DNA from: Ministeria vibrans ATCC 50519
Taxonomy: Eukaryota; Opisthokonta; Filasterea
Length of the DNA stretch: 26,663 bases
NCBI GenBank assembly: GCA_943704425.1
Contig: CALSCP010000298.1
Span: 3,959-30,621 of the forward strand
Reading direction: 5' to 3'
The translations under genes and the position numbers were made by a program. Below, piece after piece: positions 1 through 12,100 of the stretch. Position 1 is the first letter of the stretch; every line of letters starts with the position of its first letter. The notes below the pieces were generated by a model that worked only from the letters and a program-made list of their open reading frames with translations, was not told where the DNA came from and ran no database searches.

Positions 1-33
<33 letters not shown>
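1..33. repeat. (AT)n microsatellite at left edge
   Basis: An uninterrupted AT dinucleotide run opens the window and lies in the intron that follows the last visible CLC exon (41-88). Its position suggests the sequence starts or breaks here because the repeat could not be assembled through; that is inference. Confidence 0.9.
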
Positions 34-36
<3 letters not shown>

Positions 37-40
37 TTAC

Positions 41-2988
41 AGATTGTGACAGTAATGCGACCACAGCCGGACCAGAAGGCAGCAGCACCTGAACGCAACA
101 GACGAGTAAGAGTGAGAGGCAAAAGGGGGGATGCGTGTGCATGCGTGACCGTGAGTGACACATCATTTATGAGAGTGAGAGTGAATGAGAGGAGAAGCTG
201 AGAAAGAGAGAGGGTATGTGTGTGTCATAAAAAGTGAGTGGTACCAATGACAGCCCAGGAACCCGGATCAATGGGTGGATGAATGTGAATAAACTCGTTG
301 GTAAAGAGAGCAAAGCCACGACCCACACACGCGCCAATGCTACACACAAGCAGGATGAGATCACACACCACCACGATACAAGTGCCCACATACAGACAGA
401 CAGACAGAGAGAGATAGAGAGGAGGGAGAAAGAAACAAAGTTATTGTGTCTACATATATCTCTCTCTGTCTGACTTACGTTAACATTGGTACAACCAATC
501 CGGCAGGAACACTCATTCCAGCGGAGATCACTGCCAGTGTGTAGTAGATCGCTAAGAATATGGCAATCGTCTTCATACTGAAAATCAGATACATTCCTAA
601 ACAAGAGAGACAAAGGCAGTGCGTGAGCAAGACATACCAAGAACAATAAACCGCACAGATACAAATCACTTCCAACTCAATCAAAATATCACCTGAAAAA
701 CATGTACACCCTCACTCACACTCACTCAAAACTCAAACTCCCTCACACAGCACCACATACCCTGCTTGAAGAGATTGCGAACGGCCTCATGGCCGCCAAT
801 GTGGATGAGCGTCGCCAGCTGGTTGTATGAGCCCTCAGGACACCCCTCGCGCACAATGTTGTTGTTTTCCATCCACTCGTCAAGCGAGTCGAACGTGCTG
901 TTGGGCCCACACACAATGTCGGGACACACCTATGACGCACACACACACACACATAGGGAAAAAGAGACAAAGTTGTGTGGTGAACAGTCAGTCACTCGCA
1001 CTTGATTATTGTTTTGCTTACTGTCCATTGATCAACCAAAGACTGAGCAACACAAATATTGTTCGTGATATCCAAATTCTACACACACACAACAAACAAA
1101 TCAACACTCATGAATGCACACACCTAAACACTCGACAGGGTCAACTCACACTCCAAGTGGACACATTGAACCCGTCAGCCTGTGCATAGAGCTCCTGAAT
1201 AGGCGTACACTCGTAGTTCAGAGGCGCAAACACTGTCACGGTTGACGTCACCAGCATGATCAGCAATGACTCGACCAGTCGTCGGTACCTGAGTAGCACA
1301 ACATCCAACACAATCAATGATACAGTTTCTTTCCCACACACAACCCTCATTGGTTCCATTTGGCAGCAAAGGCATGCCATTCTCACTAATATATCCCCTC
1401 CCATTTCCCATTTATATATTAATTGCATCTTACGGCCAGGCATTGATGCGCTTGACTCTAAAGTGGCGGATGCGCATGGAGATGGCAGTAAAAAGGGAGC
1501 CCAGCACACCACCAACACACCCGAGAATGGCATAGAAGACAACGTTGGTCGCTGAGTACAGCTCGTTGCACGTAAAGTCGACGCCAAATGCAGCAAAGTT
1601 GGCCGGATCAAGCAGTGAGCCCTGAATGAGAAAAGCCAGGAAGAAGTAGCACAGGGAGGTGCAGATGTATGTGCGGTAAATGAGCTTGCTGTTGTGGAAG
1701 GACACTGCCTCCTCAATTGCAAACAGCACACCACCAATCGGGGCACGGAATGCCGCCGAAATGCCTGCCGCAGCACCACTACATTTGTACTGTCAGACAT
1801 ACCAATAACAGCAACGACATGCCACAAAGACACAAGAGACGCCACAAAAACACACCACAAAGACACACACACACACATCACATCGCATCACATCGCATCA
1901 CATCACATCACAAAAACACACCACAAAGACATACATACATACATACACACACATACACACATATATATATACACACAAAATGTCGTACATGGCGACAAAC
2001 ATGCGTTCGTCTTCGTCGTTGCGGAACGAGTAGGGCCGCCCCACTTGTTGCGCACAGAACATCCGTCCGAGCATGTTTAGATCACGCACAACTCGTACAC
2101 CCATCAACGCTCCAATATGAATTGTCGGTCCTATTCAATCAAAGCAAACAGTTATTGCGCACACGTCCCCCGCCAGTCGATCGTACCTTCAGGTCCAACG
2201 TAGAGACCGCAACCAACAGCAAGAATCACGCCAAAGATTTTCACCATTAACGTCCAGAAGTCCATCGACTACACCACAGGTCAGACAACTCCCAATGGGG
2301 AAGAAGAAGAAGAGAGAGAGAGAAAAAAACGAAGGTCACCTTGGTCACACGTTGGCCGTTCAGAAAGGCAAGGACTTCAGGGATCCCCGAACCGCCACCG
2401 GCAGGCCAGGCCATGACAAGGAGCGTGGCAACGCCCACACACACGAACATGATCAGCGTGTTCTCAACCCACGCCTGGACAAGGTTGCCGGCTTCCATGT
2501 CTGGCGCCAAACGAAGGAAAGACACACACATCAGAGTGAGTGAGAGTGAGAGGGTGGCAAGGGTGACACTTCAACGTACTCTGCACAAGCAGCGACTTGG
2601 TTGCCTCGCTCAGAAGGTCCGTGACATACTCGATGAAGCGGTAGATGCAGGCGACGATGAAGGCAATGAGGATGAGCATCACCCAGCGCAGGGAGGCGCG
2701 CAGCTGGAGGAGGGAGAGGGCAGAGGGGCGAGAGGCAACGAGGCCGGTCAACAAGGCATATGCGCGCTTCTCCCCCGTCCGCACGACCCTGACTCACCTT
2801 CACATCACGGCGTGTACGCCTCGCAACAAACTCTTGGTACTCCTCGTTGTTCCACTGTCGTCAATCGGAGTGTGAGAAACGTTCAAAATTGCACTCCGTT
2901 TGGGTACCGTTTCATAGTCCAGAGACTCCACGGGAGACTTGGGAGGATACTTGTCGCAGAAGAACGACTTCAGCGACGGAATCTTCAT
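41..2988 (-). CDS. CLC-family chloride channel / Cl-/H+ exchanger, 3' end cut by window edge
   Basis: Twelve exons: 2988-2908, 2854-2798, 2703-2580, 2500-2340, 2268-2187, 2130-1989, 1778-1434, 1288-1150, 929-761, 596-479, 339-245, 88-41, giving about 520 residues in one continuous frame. Family signatures appear in order: GSGIPEV (selectivity filter, serine kept, so chloride rather than the proline of nitrate types), GPEGP (gating glutamate), GAAAGISAAFRAPIGG, then FAIEEAVSF, where the second Glu matches the proton-pathway glutamate of exchangers. Next are SAGMSVPAGLVVP (the GxFxP loop, with Val replacing Phe) and GAAAFWSGCGRITVTI. The last two exons are short and easily missed, but their phases join exactly. 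I chose ATG 2988 because MKIPSLKSFF precedes a cytosolic acidic stretch and the first helix. The C-terminal helix and CBS domains lie off the window. An endomembrane exchanger is likely from the glutamates; subfamily is unsure. Confidence 0.93.
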
Positions 2989-3521
2989 CAGGAGCAAAAT
3001 AATTATTAGTGAATGAATATTGAATATTCTCAAATAATTGAAAATCCTGTTTCATGAATAAAAATTTAATGGGTTGTATTCTTCTAATAATAATTATATT
3101 GTCGATATCCGATTAATGAGAAAAGAAGATTAAACACATCTTGAGTTTCTTGACTCACTCCAAAAAGGTATAGCCTTTATAGATAGATGGTAGTAGAATA
3201 AGTAGACCCACAAATTACAATTAACAAAATAATGGCCTATCACTGTCTGTCATCACAAATTCTTATGTATTATTCCTTTTGAATTTTAAATTTTTAATGT
3301 TAATAAGCATAACTCATGAGTGGATTACAATTATACAGAGTATTACAATTTCAATGCATGATAATGAGAACCAATGCCGTAAAAATCCAGAATAAGCATA
3401 ACTCATGAGTGGATTACAATTATACAGAGTATTACAATTTCAATGCATGATAATGAGAACCAATGCCGTAAAAATCCAGTCTAAGACACCGCCCCTTCGC
3501 ATCCTCCTTATTTCTGTTTTG
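2989..3521. other. AT-rich intergenic spacer
   Basis: This lies between the CLC start codon and the SRR1 stop codon, which are on the same strand, so it should hold the SRR1 3' end and the CLC promoter. It is clearly richer in A and T than the coding DNA around it. Apart from the 89-base tandem duplication at 3302-3479 I see no exon, RNA gene or recognisable regulatory site. Confidence 0.7.
3302..3479. repeat. perfect 89-base tandem duplication
   Basis: Copy one is 3302-3390 and copy two 3391-3479, identical as far as I can read and directly abutting. Each starts AATAAGCATAACTCATGAG and ends AAAAATCCAG. The unit is not a simple repeat and has no coding potential. Identity of the copies indicates either a recent duplication or an assembly artefact. 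Confidence 0.93.
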
Positions 3522-4543
3522 TCAGAAGGTGTGCAGCGCAAGGTCGTTGAACACGAGTGGATCAACATTCGCACACTTTGTCACGATCAGAGGACGCTCA
3601 GTGGCCGTCCCTATCGCCTGCACAACCCTCCCCCGCATTAGAATCACACTTAGTTCTCTTTCGCTCTCGCGTTCTCTCTATTTGGCATGTGTGTACCTTT
3701 TTGAGAGAGGGATACTGCGTAAGCTGACGGTCCGTCAGAGTGAGTGCGTAGCGCGCAAAACTGTTTCCCAACAGACACACTCGCGCGAGAGCCAAAGCGT
3801 TTGCCGAGAGTACATTGTCGTAGTGTTCGCGCTCGCAGTGGGGCATGTAGAATAGCGTTTTGTGAGCGGCAGTGTAAGAGCATTGCTGCAAAAAAGGCGA
3901 ACCAGTAAGAGAGACGCACTTTTTGTTTCTGGTGGACCATTTTACAGTGTTTTCTGCAAGCAGTGTGAATGAAAAGTGCTCAATTAGTTGAAGATCGGAG
4001 TCGGAGAACAAAGGATCGTACAGGAGAACACGGCCTGATATCTGAAGGAAAACAATGCATAGTGAGACCAAAAAACCCCCCTAACAGTACATTGGGAGGC
4101 ACCTTGAGATGCGCTGCGATCAGAAGCAAGAGCGAAAACTGCGCACGCGACGACTTAGAGCAGGCCATGCTTCCCAATCCAAAGCATACAATGTCTACAA
4201 CGGGCTCCGAGGGGGCAATCGATGATAGAAGGTCTACAGACGGAGGCGTTACGGTGGGAAAGCGCGTCGACGAGTGGAGTCACCTCGGACGCTCGTCCAC
4301 AGCTGCGATTCGCTGAGAGCCTCCCTAAACGCCACGTGGGTGTGCGCCGTTAAGATCATGCATGGTTTCCCGACGCACTTACGTGGAGACGAGGGGGAGC
4401 AGGGTCGCAAAGGCGAGTGCGCTGCGCGGGTCAACATGCTGCACATCCGTCCCCTTGCGCGCCGGCCCTTTCGCTTTCCGAGGCGCTCCTCGTCGACCCT
4501 TGACAACAACAAACTCGCCATTGCCGTCAGGATCGTCTTCCAT
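3522..4543 (-). CDS. SRR1: SRR1-family protein (SRRD/BER1 homologue)
   Basis: Six exons: 4543-4383, 4324-4284, 4233-4103, 4041-3946, 3885-3697, 3617-3522, encoding 237 residues with all phases consistent and introns of only 50-79 bases. The family core is plain: VVDIVCFGLGSMACSKSSRA, then VLLYDPLFSDSDLQLIE, then KTLFYMPHCEREHYDNVLSA, then VCLLGNSFARY, ending VFNDLALHTF. These match the conserved blocks of plant SRR1, animal SRRD and yeast BER1. In Arabidopsis SRR1 affects light and clock signalling; animal and yeast members are linked to heme and microtubule phenotypes; the biochemical activity is not established. The start MEDDPDGNGEFVVV is followed by a basic stretch, as in animal SRRD. The gene is complete, lies just downstream of the kinase exons, and no AATAAA is obvious after the stop. 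Confidence 0.93.
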
Positions 4544-4789
4544 CGAAAAGATCAGAAAAGAAGAAAATTGATTGATCACAGATTGTGTGAATAGAGTGAA
4601 TATCGACTTCCTGACTTCGTTCCTGACGTCCTCGCCGCGCATCCTTCAACCTCGCACCTCCCACGGTCCCACTCACTTCTACAATACATCTAATAATCAT
4701 CTATGGGTATTGGGGACCTCGACCTTGCCAACAAATAGAACAGTGAATTGTGATAGAAGAAGATGATAGAAGTAGAAGAATACAACCCA

Positions 4790-4795
4790 TTTATT
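4790..4795 (-). terminator. candidate AATAAA polyadenylation signal of the kinase gene
   Basis: The minus strand reads AATAAA about 62 bases beyond the kinase stop codon (4857-4859), and beyond a trinucleotide repeat. It is the only canonical signal between the kinase stop and the SRR1 start. Position and motif support it, but the region is AT-rich and a chance match is possible. Confidence 0.45.
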
Positions 4796-4809
4796 AATGA
4801 TACAGTCAC

Positions 4810-4845
<36 letters not shown>

Positions 4846-4855
4846 TGATGATGAT
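4810..4855. repeat. (AAT)n/(GAT)n trinucleotide repeat in the kinase 3' UTR
   Basis: About eleven AAT units run into four GAT units and end immediately beside the kinase stop codon, so the repeat should lie in the 3' UTR (ATT/ATC in the transcript). It makes artificial Ile-rich minus-strand open frames that should not be annotated. Confidence 0.9.
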
Positions 4856-4856
4856 T

Positions 4857-5912
4857 TTACAACTGCTCATCAACGTCGAGAAGCGCCACGACCACATCAC
4901 CAAAGGAGGGGCGCGTTGATGGAACCCAACACTTGCGCATGACAGCGAGGTACTCGGGGGGCGCCGTGCGCTCAATCGCCTCAGGCACTCCCGGGCGGCC
5001 GCCACGGAGCACACTCTCCTTCACAACACTCAGAAGAGGCTCGTCAGCAAAAGGAAACTCGCGCGTGAGAATCTCCCACAGCACAATGGCAAACGAGTAG
5101 ACATCCGACGCACTCGTGTTTCGATTGCCCCGCAGCAGCTCGGGTGCCATCCACAAGAGCGAACCAGGATTCTCGGCAAACCCCCCAGAGGCGACGCTCA
5201 GTTCCGTACCCGTCGTATACGGCTCGGTTGAATCGTTAATGACGCGCTCAACGGGCAACCGACCGGGTCGCGCTGCAGTCGCAAGCTGACTTGATCCAAA
5301 GTCGGACACCTATAACATAGAAAAAATAAGAACGGTCATATCAACAACGCCACTTGATACAACCGTTCTTTGATACCTTGACAGTCCACTTTGCGTCCAC
5401 AAGACAGTTTTCACTCTTGAGATCCCGATGGAGTAGTGGGGGGGTGCGTGAGTGCAAATGGCGCATTCCACGCGCAATGTCCAATGCAAAGCGCACTCGC
5501 AATGGCCAATCCAATTCATCTTCTCCATCCAGCACACTCCTTAGCGACCCTCGCTCCACAAACTCCAACAAAATGAAGGGCGTCCCGTCCTCATACATTC
5601 CCGTTCCATAAAAGTGCACCAAATTTGCATGTTTCAAACTCCGCATAAAGTCCACTTCACGCGCAAACAAAGCAAGCGACGACTCGTCCATTTCCAATAC
5701 AGCATGCATCAACTGAGTGAAAGAGACAGAAAAACAGACAGTGAGTGAGAGACAAGTGGAGCAAGTGGGTGAAAGTCTATCACACTGTTCCATTTAATCA
5801 TCGTTGCACTTGTCAATCTTACGCGTTTGATTGCGACTGACTTTCCAGCCCATTCTCCGCGAAACACGTCACCATACGATCCCCGGCCAATCCGCTCCAC
5901 TATATCAACATC
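4857..5912 (-). CDS. TKL-type protein kinase domain; C-terminal part of an LRR receptor kinase
   Basis: Three exons (5912-5823, 5712-5377, 5309-4857) encode 293 residues holding a whole kinase domain: glycine loop IGRGSYGDV, VAIKR with the ATP-binding Lys, FAREVDFMRSLKH with the helix-C Glu, catalytic HRDLKSENCLVD, SDFG, and WMAPELL after an unusually long activation loop of about 45 residues. HRDLKxxN marks a Ser/Thr-type active site. Overall the domain resembles the tyrosine-kinase-like (TKL) group. The first exon starts in phase 0 behind a TTTTAG acceptor, so there must be upstream exons. Directly upstream is a dynein exon in the wrong phase, behind a CT repeat. The LRR/TM exon ending at 14020 has the right phase and ends in a juxtamembrane segment, so I infer that these are one gene. 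All catalytic residues are present, so it is probably active. Confidence 0.93.
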
Positions 5913-6034
5913 CTAAAATCACAATCAATTCCAGAATTATTACAACACACACACACACACACATACTCTCCATCACTTTGCTGTTTCTCCCAATCCTTCT
6001 GTCATTTTGTTTTCTCTGTGTCACTTTGTTCTTT

Positions 6035-6136
<102 letters not shown>

Positions 6137-6154
6137 ATGTGCATGTGAGCTCAC

Positions 6155-9100
6155 TTGAATCGACTCTTCTTGGCTTTGAGCGCATCCTGAATAGTTTTGA
6201 CCTGCACAGCAACAACCGAGAGCACCTCAATGCTGATGCGATTGAACTCGTCAAAGCAACCCCACGAGCCGGACTGAGCTAGACCCTTGTAGATGTTGCC
6301 CACGGACGTGTAGTCCATCTGCTCGCTGCAATTGAACACGTACACCGGCAGACCCAGCGATCGTCCCAGATCCTTGGTCGTCTCCGTCTTACCCGTGCCC
6401 GCTGGTCCTGCTGGTGCCCCGCTCATGACCAGGTGTAATGCTTGCGTTAGCGTCACGTAACACCGATCCGTCAGCGGCGTAATCACCAAACGCGGCAAAT
6501 TCCCCAAGTACCTTACAAAAAAAAGGTGAGAGGAGGCACAATAATATTGTTTTATTATTATTATTATGTTAGGGTTAGAGTTGGGGTTAGGGATTATAAT
6601 TATAATTATTATAATTATTATTATTATTGTTTGATTCTCTATTTTTTTCTTATTGTCTTACTCATAGGCATAGCGAAACTGAGCATCGCAAATGTTGGCC
6701 ATGCAGTCCTTGTACTTGTCTTCGTCCCAGCGGTGGCGCAGCTGCGACTGCCACGCAAAGCTCTGTGCATTCTCTGCCTTCTCCGTAATAAGCTTCTGCA
6801 CCACATCGCGAGCGTGCACGTCAATGGTGCAGATGGTCATGATCGTCTGGCGGTCCAGTTTGCTCAGTTCGCCAATAATCAGCCCAATTAGCGAGTTCAG
6901 CTGCGCCACTTGCTTCTTGTAGTAGTCTTTTAATGCCTAAATTTAATAATAAAAAAGACACAAGGAAGAAAACAATGAGCTTGAGTGAGATTTTTGTATG
7001 TGTACCATTTCGTGACCCTCTTCAAGACGCTCAAAGGCCAACCCCACTTCGGTGGTCCACCAAATCTGCACACCGGCCAGCGACAACTGCGCAGGGTACT
7101 CGAGAAGCCACTGCTCGCGGGGCTTCTCTTCGTACGACACCACGGCGCTCGTGAGGATGTCCTTGAGGGTTGCGCGCGACGTGCGCATCAGCAGGTTGAG
7201 CCAGTCTTCGACGGGTCCCGTCAACTCCACCGGCTGTGTAAACTCCACATACTCCTTCTCGCCACTCCACATGCCGACGGCCGTCTTGCTCATGTTGCTT
7301 GCCTCATCACCGCCCGCCTCGTCAATCTTGCGAAAAGTCAGGCTGTGCATGTTCGAAAACAGCTTGCTCAAATGCCGCACCACTTGCAACGGTGCATTCC
7401 CATTCGATAGGATGTCCAGCAGATCCGTCGGTGACGTAAAGTAGAATCTACAGGTCACAAGAGAGAATCAGAAACACGCAGAAAACAGGAAGGCGGAAGA
7501 AGAAGACGCACCGAGGAAAGGCAAGTCGTTTGGTCTCCAGATACTCGGCCAGAGCCTTTTCGCACAGGGCCAGTCGCTCTTGAATGTCCTCAAAGCGGTC
7601 AAAGAGACGTGCCCGATTGCACACCACAACCACATTGGTCTCGTCTGTCATTCCGCCCATCAGCTCCTTCCAATCACTGTCAATTCCATCAAACCTAAAC
7701 AAAAAGAGTGGGCGCGTACGTGTGTGAGTCATAAAGAGGAAAAAAGAACGCGCTAAAAATACCGCTTCGCATCGTCTGGGAGTTGTTTGCGAATGTCGTC
7801 ACTGCCAATAAAGATGCTCTCCAGATGACTCCAAGTCCGTTGGACCTACACACCGAACAAGTCGACTCGCACTCAGTTTGACACATGTGAAGCAGTTTCA
7901 TTAGGTACCTCAAGCCAAATTTGAATGACGGAATCGACAGTGGAGAGCTTTGAAAGCCACGACGAGACCTGCTCCTGAAAGAACCCAATGTGCTTGGAGA
8001 CCATCAGGTTCTGCACTTGAACCTGAACATCACAGTGAAAGAAAGAGAAAAAGAGTGAGAATGAGAATGAGAATGAGAATGAAAAAGAGAATTAAGAATG
8101 AGAATGAGAAAAAGAATAAGAATGAGAGTGAGAATGAAAGAAAGACACAATAGAGAATGTAAAATACGCACACTCACCTGATTATCTTCCAATGCCTCAA
8201 TAACAACTTCGTCGACCCGCACGACGAATGTGCCAGTGCGCGTGTGCTTCTCGTACACAAAGTGCATTCCCGACCATGTCTTCTCCAACTCAGACAGTGT
8301 TTTTTCCATAGACAGTTCTTTCACTGCCTTGTCCACAATGTTTCGCACCTAAACACAACAACAAAACAAAAAAAGAGGTGAATTAACTGAAGTCATCAAG
8401 AACATCGTTAAAATTGTACCTCGTCTTCAAAGTTGTGAAGTTTGAGAGCCAATAAATCATCGAGGCGTGTTTCGTCGGTCATGTGGAAGCGCACTTTCGT
8501 TACATCAATAAGTTGCAGCCAATGACGGTCGCGAATGGCCGCGTTGTTGAGCTCACTGACGGACCGCACGGACGTCACCTGTGCGGCAGTTACAGATCCC
8601 ACGAATGAACAATGGGCTTTTGCTTTTGTCGATTCATTTGTGTGTGCTTTGTCATACCATGTTCTTGAGTGCACTGTCAAGTCCTGCGTAAGCATCCCAC
8701 GAGCGCACGTGTTTGTCAAGCGAACGAATAAAGTTAAGCATTCGCTTGACTTCCAGTTCAATTTCGTCGACGTTGATTGACTTCCACAGCGCCACGCGCC
8801 ACGAGTCAAACAAGTGCTGCACAAACGAAATCTAAAAGGAATAAACCCGACAAAAAAGAATGAGTGAAATCATTACGAAAAAGGCGAGGGCCGAACCATG
8901 TCCCAGAGCGACTTGAGCATGCGGGTCTCACGTTCGCATGCCTGCAGCTGCTTGTAGACAGGCACGGTGTACTCAAAGAGCGCACCCGACTGCTTGAGAC
9001 GACCCAATTCCGTGAGGTTTGCATCAACCTGGGCGCGCAACTCGTTGATGGTGCGGTAGGCGCTCTCGGGTGGAATTGCGTATTCAAAGGGCGCAAGGCG

Positions 9101-12100
9101 GAGAAATTTTTCGCGGAACTCAAAATTGCGCATATTGAAGGCATCGCAGCGACCCTTGAGCTTACGCACTTCCTCCTCCTGATGGGGCGCGCACGCGTGC
9201 TTGCAGTTGAGAGCCATTTTCTTGAGGATCGCCCAGTCGTCAACCTGTGCCTCCAGTCGCTGCACCACCTCCGTGTCAAGCTCCACATTGAACTGTGCGA
9301 GCAACGTCACGGTGCGGTTGAGCGGCTCAAACATGGCGTCGGTGCGCTCGCGACGCTCACGCTCACGCTTCAGCACACCCATTACACGCAAGAGACCATC
9401 GTAGTCGCCGGCAACCACCTCTTCTTTGAGCACTGGCCGTGCGGCTGCCAGGAAGACGTCGAGTTCGCGTGTGCGCTCAATCACATCGTTCTGCAGATGC
9501 TCAATAAAAGTGTATGACCAGCGCTTGATCATGTTCGCAAGCACCTGCTTAAACGGACGTACGTCGACACGCAGCCACTCGTCAAATGTGTACGTGTCCT
9601 TCATTGCCTGCACGTCATTGTACATTTGCTCAAACTGAAGAAGAAGAAAAAAGAAAGAAAAGAAACAAAGAAACGAATGAGAATGTTGTGCCGGAAAACA
9701 AAAACAAAAAACAAATTGTTATGCTTCAGTACCTTTCGGATTTCGACATCAAAGGCTTCGAGAGTTGGGGTTTTCTCGGGAACGCCGTCTTCACCGTAGC
9801 TCTCGACCTCTTCGGCAGTGACAATGTGGCCGTAAAGGAGGAACTGGCGTAGAAACTCGGCGCGGTCGTCAAGCCACAGGTAGGCGTAGTGCTCGAGACT
9901 GGCTTGAAACTCAAGACAGGCGTTGACGACGCTTGACGCTGCATTGTTAAGCGTTGTGCGGAGCGTGGCAACAGACTCGTCGCGTTGCATCAGTGCCAAG
10001 TAGTCATTGTCGTCGTCGTCGTCGTCGTCGGCAGCGGCGACGGCGGTGGTGGTGGTGGCGGTCGTGCTTGAAGTCGCGTCGGCCACGAGTACAACCGCCT
10101 TGGCTGAGGACGACTGTTTTTTTCCAATGCCAAGGCGCGGAACGAGGGTCGCTTGATGGTAAATGTCGGTGAGAAGAAGATGGAGGAGAGCATCGAAGGA
10201 GGCGGGGTCGTCTTCGCGGTCAGCCTCCATGGACGGCTGAAAGGCCATGTCGGGCGGTTGCAGGACAAACTTGGCCTCGATGAGGGGAGCAGAGGAGGAG
10301 GAGGAACCACGAGTACCAGTGCTGACGGCCATGTTGTCGAGAAGAAACTGCAAAGAGGTTTTGATGGCACGTGCAAAGCCGTTGGCGACCAGTGCGTCAA
10401 TGTGGTCGCAGTAGCCCGCCCAGTCGTCGCAGTTGGGATCACTCACTTCAAGTGTAGTCCGTGTATCTTCAAGGAGCTCGCGAATGCGCTTGCCGTGCAT
10501 CTCGATGAGGGCATACCGACGATCAAGGGTCGCATGACGGTCGTTGCTGATGAGCAACAGACCACGCTTGCCACCAGCGCCGCGTTCGTGGAGCGGTGCA
10601 CTCGCCCACTCTGCCATGAGCGATTCCATGGCGCGCACGTTGTCCTTGGCGTGTGCCAGACGACGGTTAAGGTCGGTGACCTCAGTGCGCACCTGGGTAA
10701 TGTAGTCATCGACATTGTCGTTCCAATTGAGCGACGCGAGTGCACGTTCGAGAAGACGATCGACCTTTTCAATGCGTGAGCGCAAGAGAGGCGCCTCGAC
10801 GCTGATCATGGTGCGTTGCACTTCGTTGTAAAGGGTAGTGGCAACGTCGAGGTTGCCGACGTGCTGACGAAACTGCTCGTTCTTGGCAAAAAGGCTCGCT
10901 GCGGTAGTGGGGATCTTTCGCGAGTCGAGAGGGTCGAGATATTTGACTTCGCGCAAGAGCGCCACGAGTTCACGGTCAAAGTTGACGTTGATGAGGCCCG
11001 TTGCTTCGTCGCGCACGAGAAGCGTGCGCTCCAGGTTGGTGGTGCTGATGGCGTCGATGCCAGCGGCCCACTGCTGGTGCAGACGCTGGTCGTAAGCATC
11101 GACAAGCGCCGTCATCTCGGTGTGCTTTTCAACGGCAAGAAGACCGTCTGTGGTACGAAGGGCGTCGGGTAGGAACTCGGTAAACTTGTGCATAGGCCCA
11201 TCAATGCGCTGGCGCAGTTCGCTGCTCCAGATGAGCGCACCCGCGACCGCCGGTTGGTTCTTGTGGACAGGTGGGGCGGCCGACTGGGCATTGTAGAGAG
11301 CGCGAACACGATCGAGTTCGGCGCTGTAGAGGGCGAGAAGCGGCTCCTGTTGGGTGTCGATGGCGGAGCGTATGATGGGGCGACTTCCCATAGACTGGAA
11401 GGTCTCGATGACCTTAAAGCGCGCCTCGGGGGTCATGGCATCGTCAAAGGCTGCGCCAATGATGGACGCTAACTGACGGTCAAGGTCGTCGATGCGACGC
11501 AACATGATGGCGTACTCACGCTCAAAGGCACGCTCGGCGGGGTCCACACAGTCAAGGCCCTTCTCGCCAAGTGCTTGCCACAGCTGATCAAACGACTTGA
11601 ACACCTGCTGCACATGGTGCGTCAGTGTCTTGCCCTGACTACCGCCCATTTCAACCTAAACAAAAGACGAGTGATGAGCAAAAAAAAGAACAACAGAGAG
11701 AGAAAGAGGAGACCTTTTCGAGGCGAAGATACTCTGCTGCTGTGTGAAAGAGATCCTGCACCATGTGAATGCGCTCTTGGTAGAGATTCAAACGTGACAA
11801 GACCACATTGGAGTCAAACTGCCACGCATTGCACCTGATACGTGTATGAGTAAGTGAGTGAGTACGTGAGTAAGTAAGTGAGTGAGTAAGTGAGTGAGTA
11901 CGTGAGTGAGTAAGTGAGTGAGTACGTGAAGTACGTGAGTGAGTAAGTGAGTGAGTACGTGAGTGAGTACGTGAGTGAGTAAGTGAGTGAGTAAGTGAGT
12001 GAGTGAGTGAGTGAGTAAGTGAGTGTATGTGTGTACGTTACGTATGTGTGTATATATAATACTAATAATTATAATAATAATAATAATTATTATTATTATT

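Noticed and set aside
167-664. 165-codon minus-strand open frame near the left end
   Set aside because: It is mostly intron read in a different frame from the CLC exons, and it hides the true short exon 245-339.
6568-6592. Telomere or chromosome end
   Set aside because: Only about four degenerate TTAGGG-like units within an intron, flanked by coding exons.
11845-12025. CRISPR-like or regulatory array
   Set aside because: The unit is four bases with no spacers; it is a simple repeat in a dynein intron.
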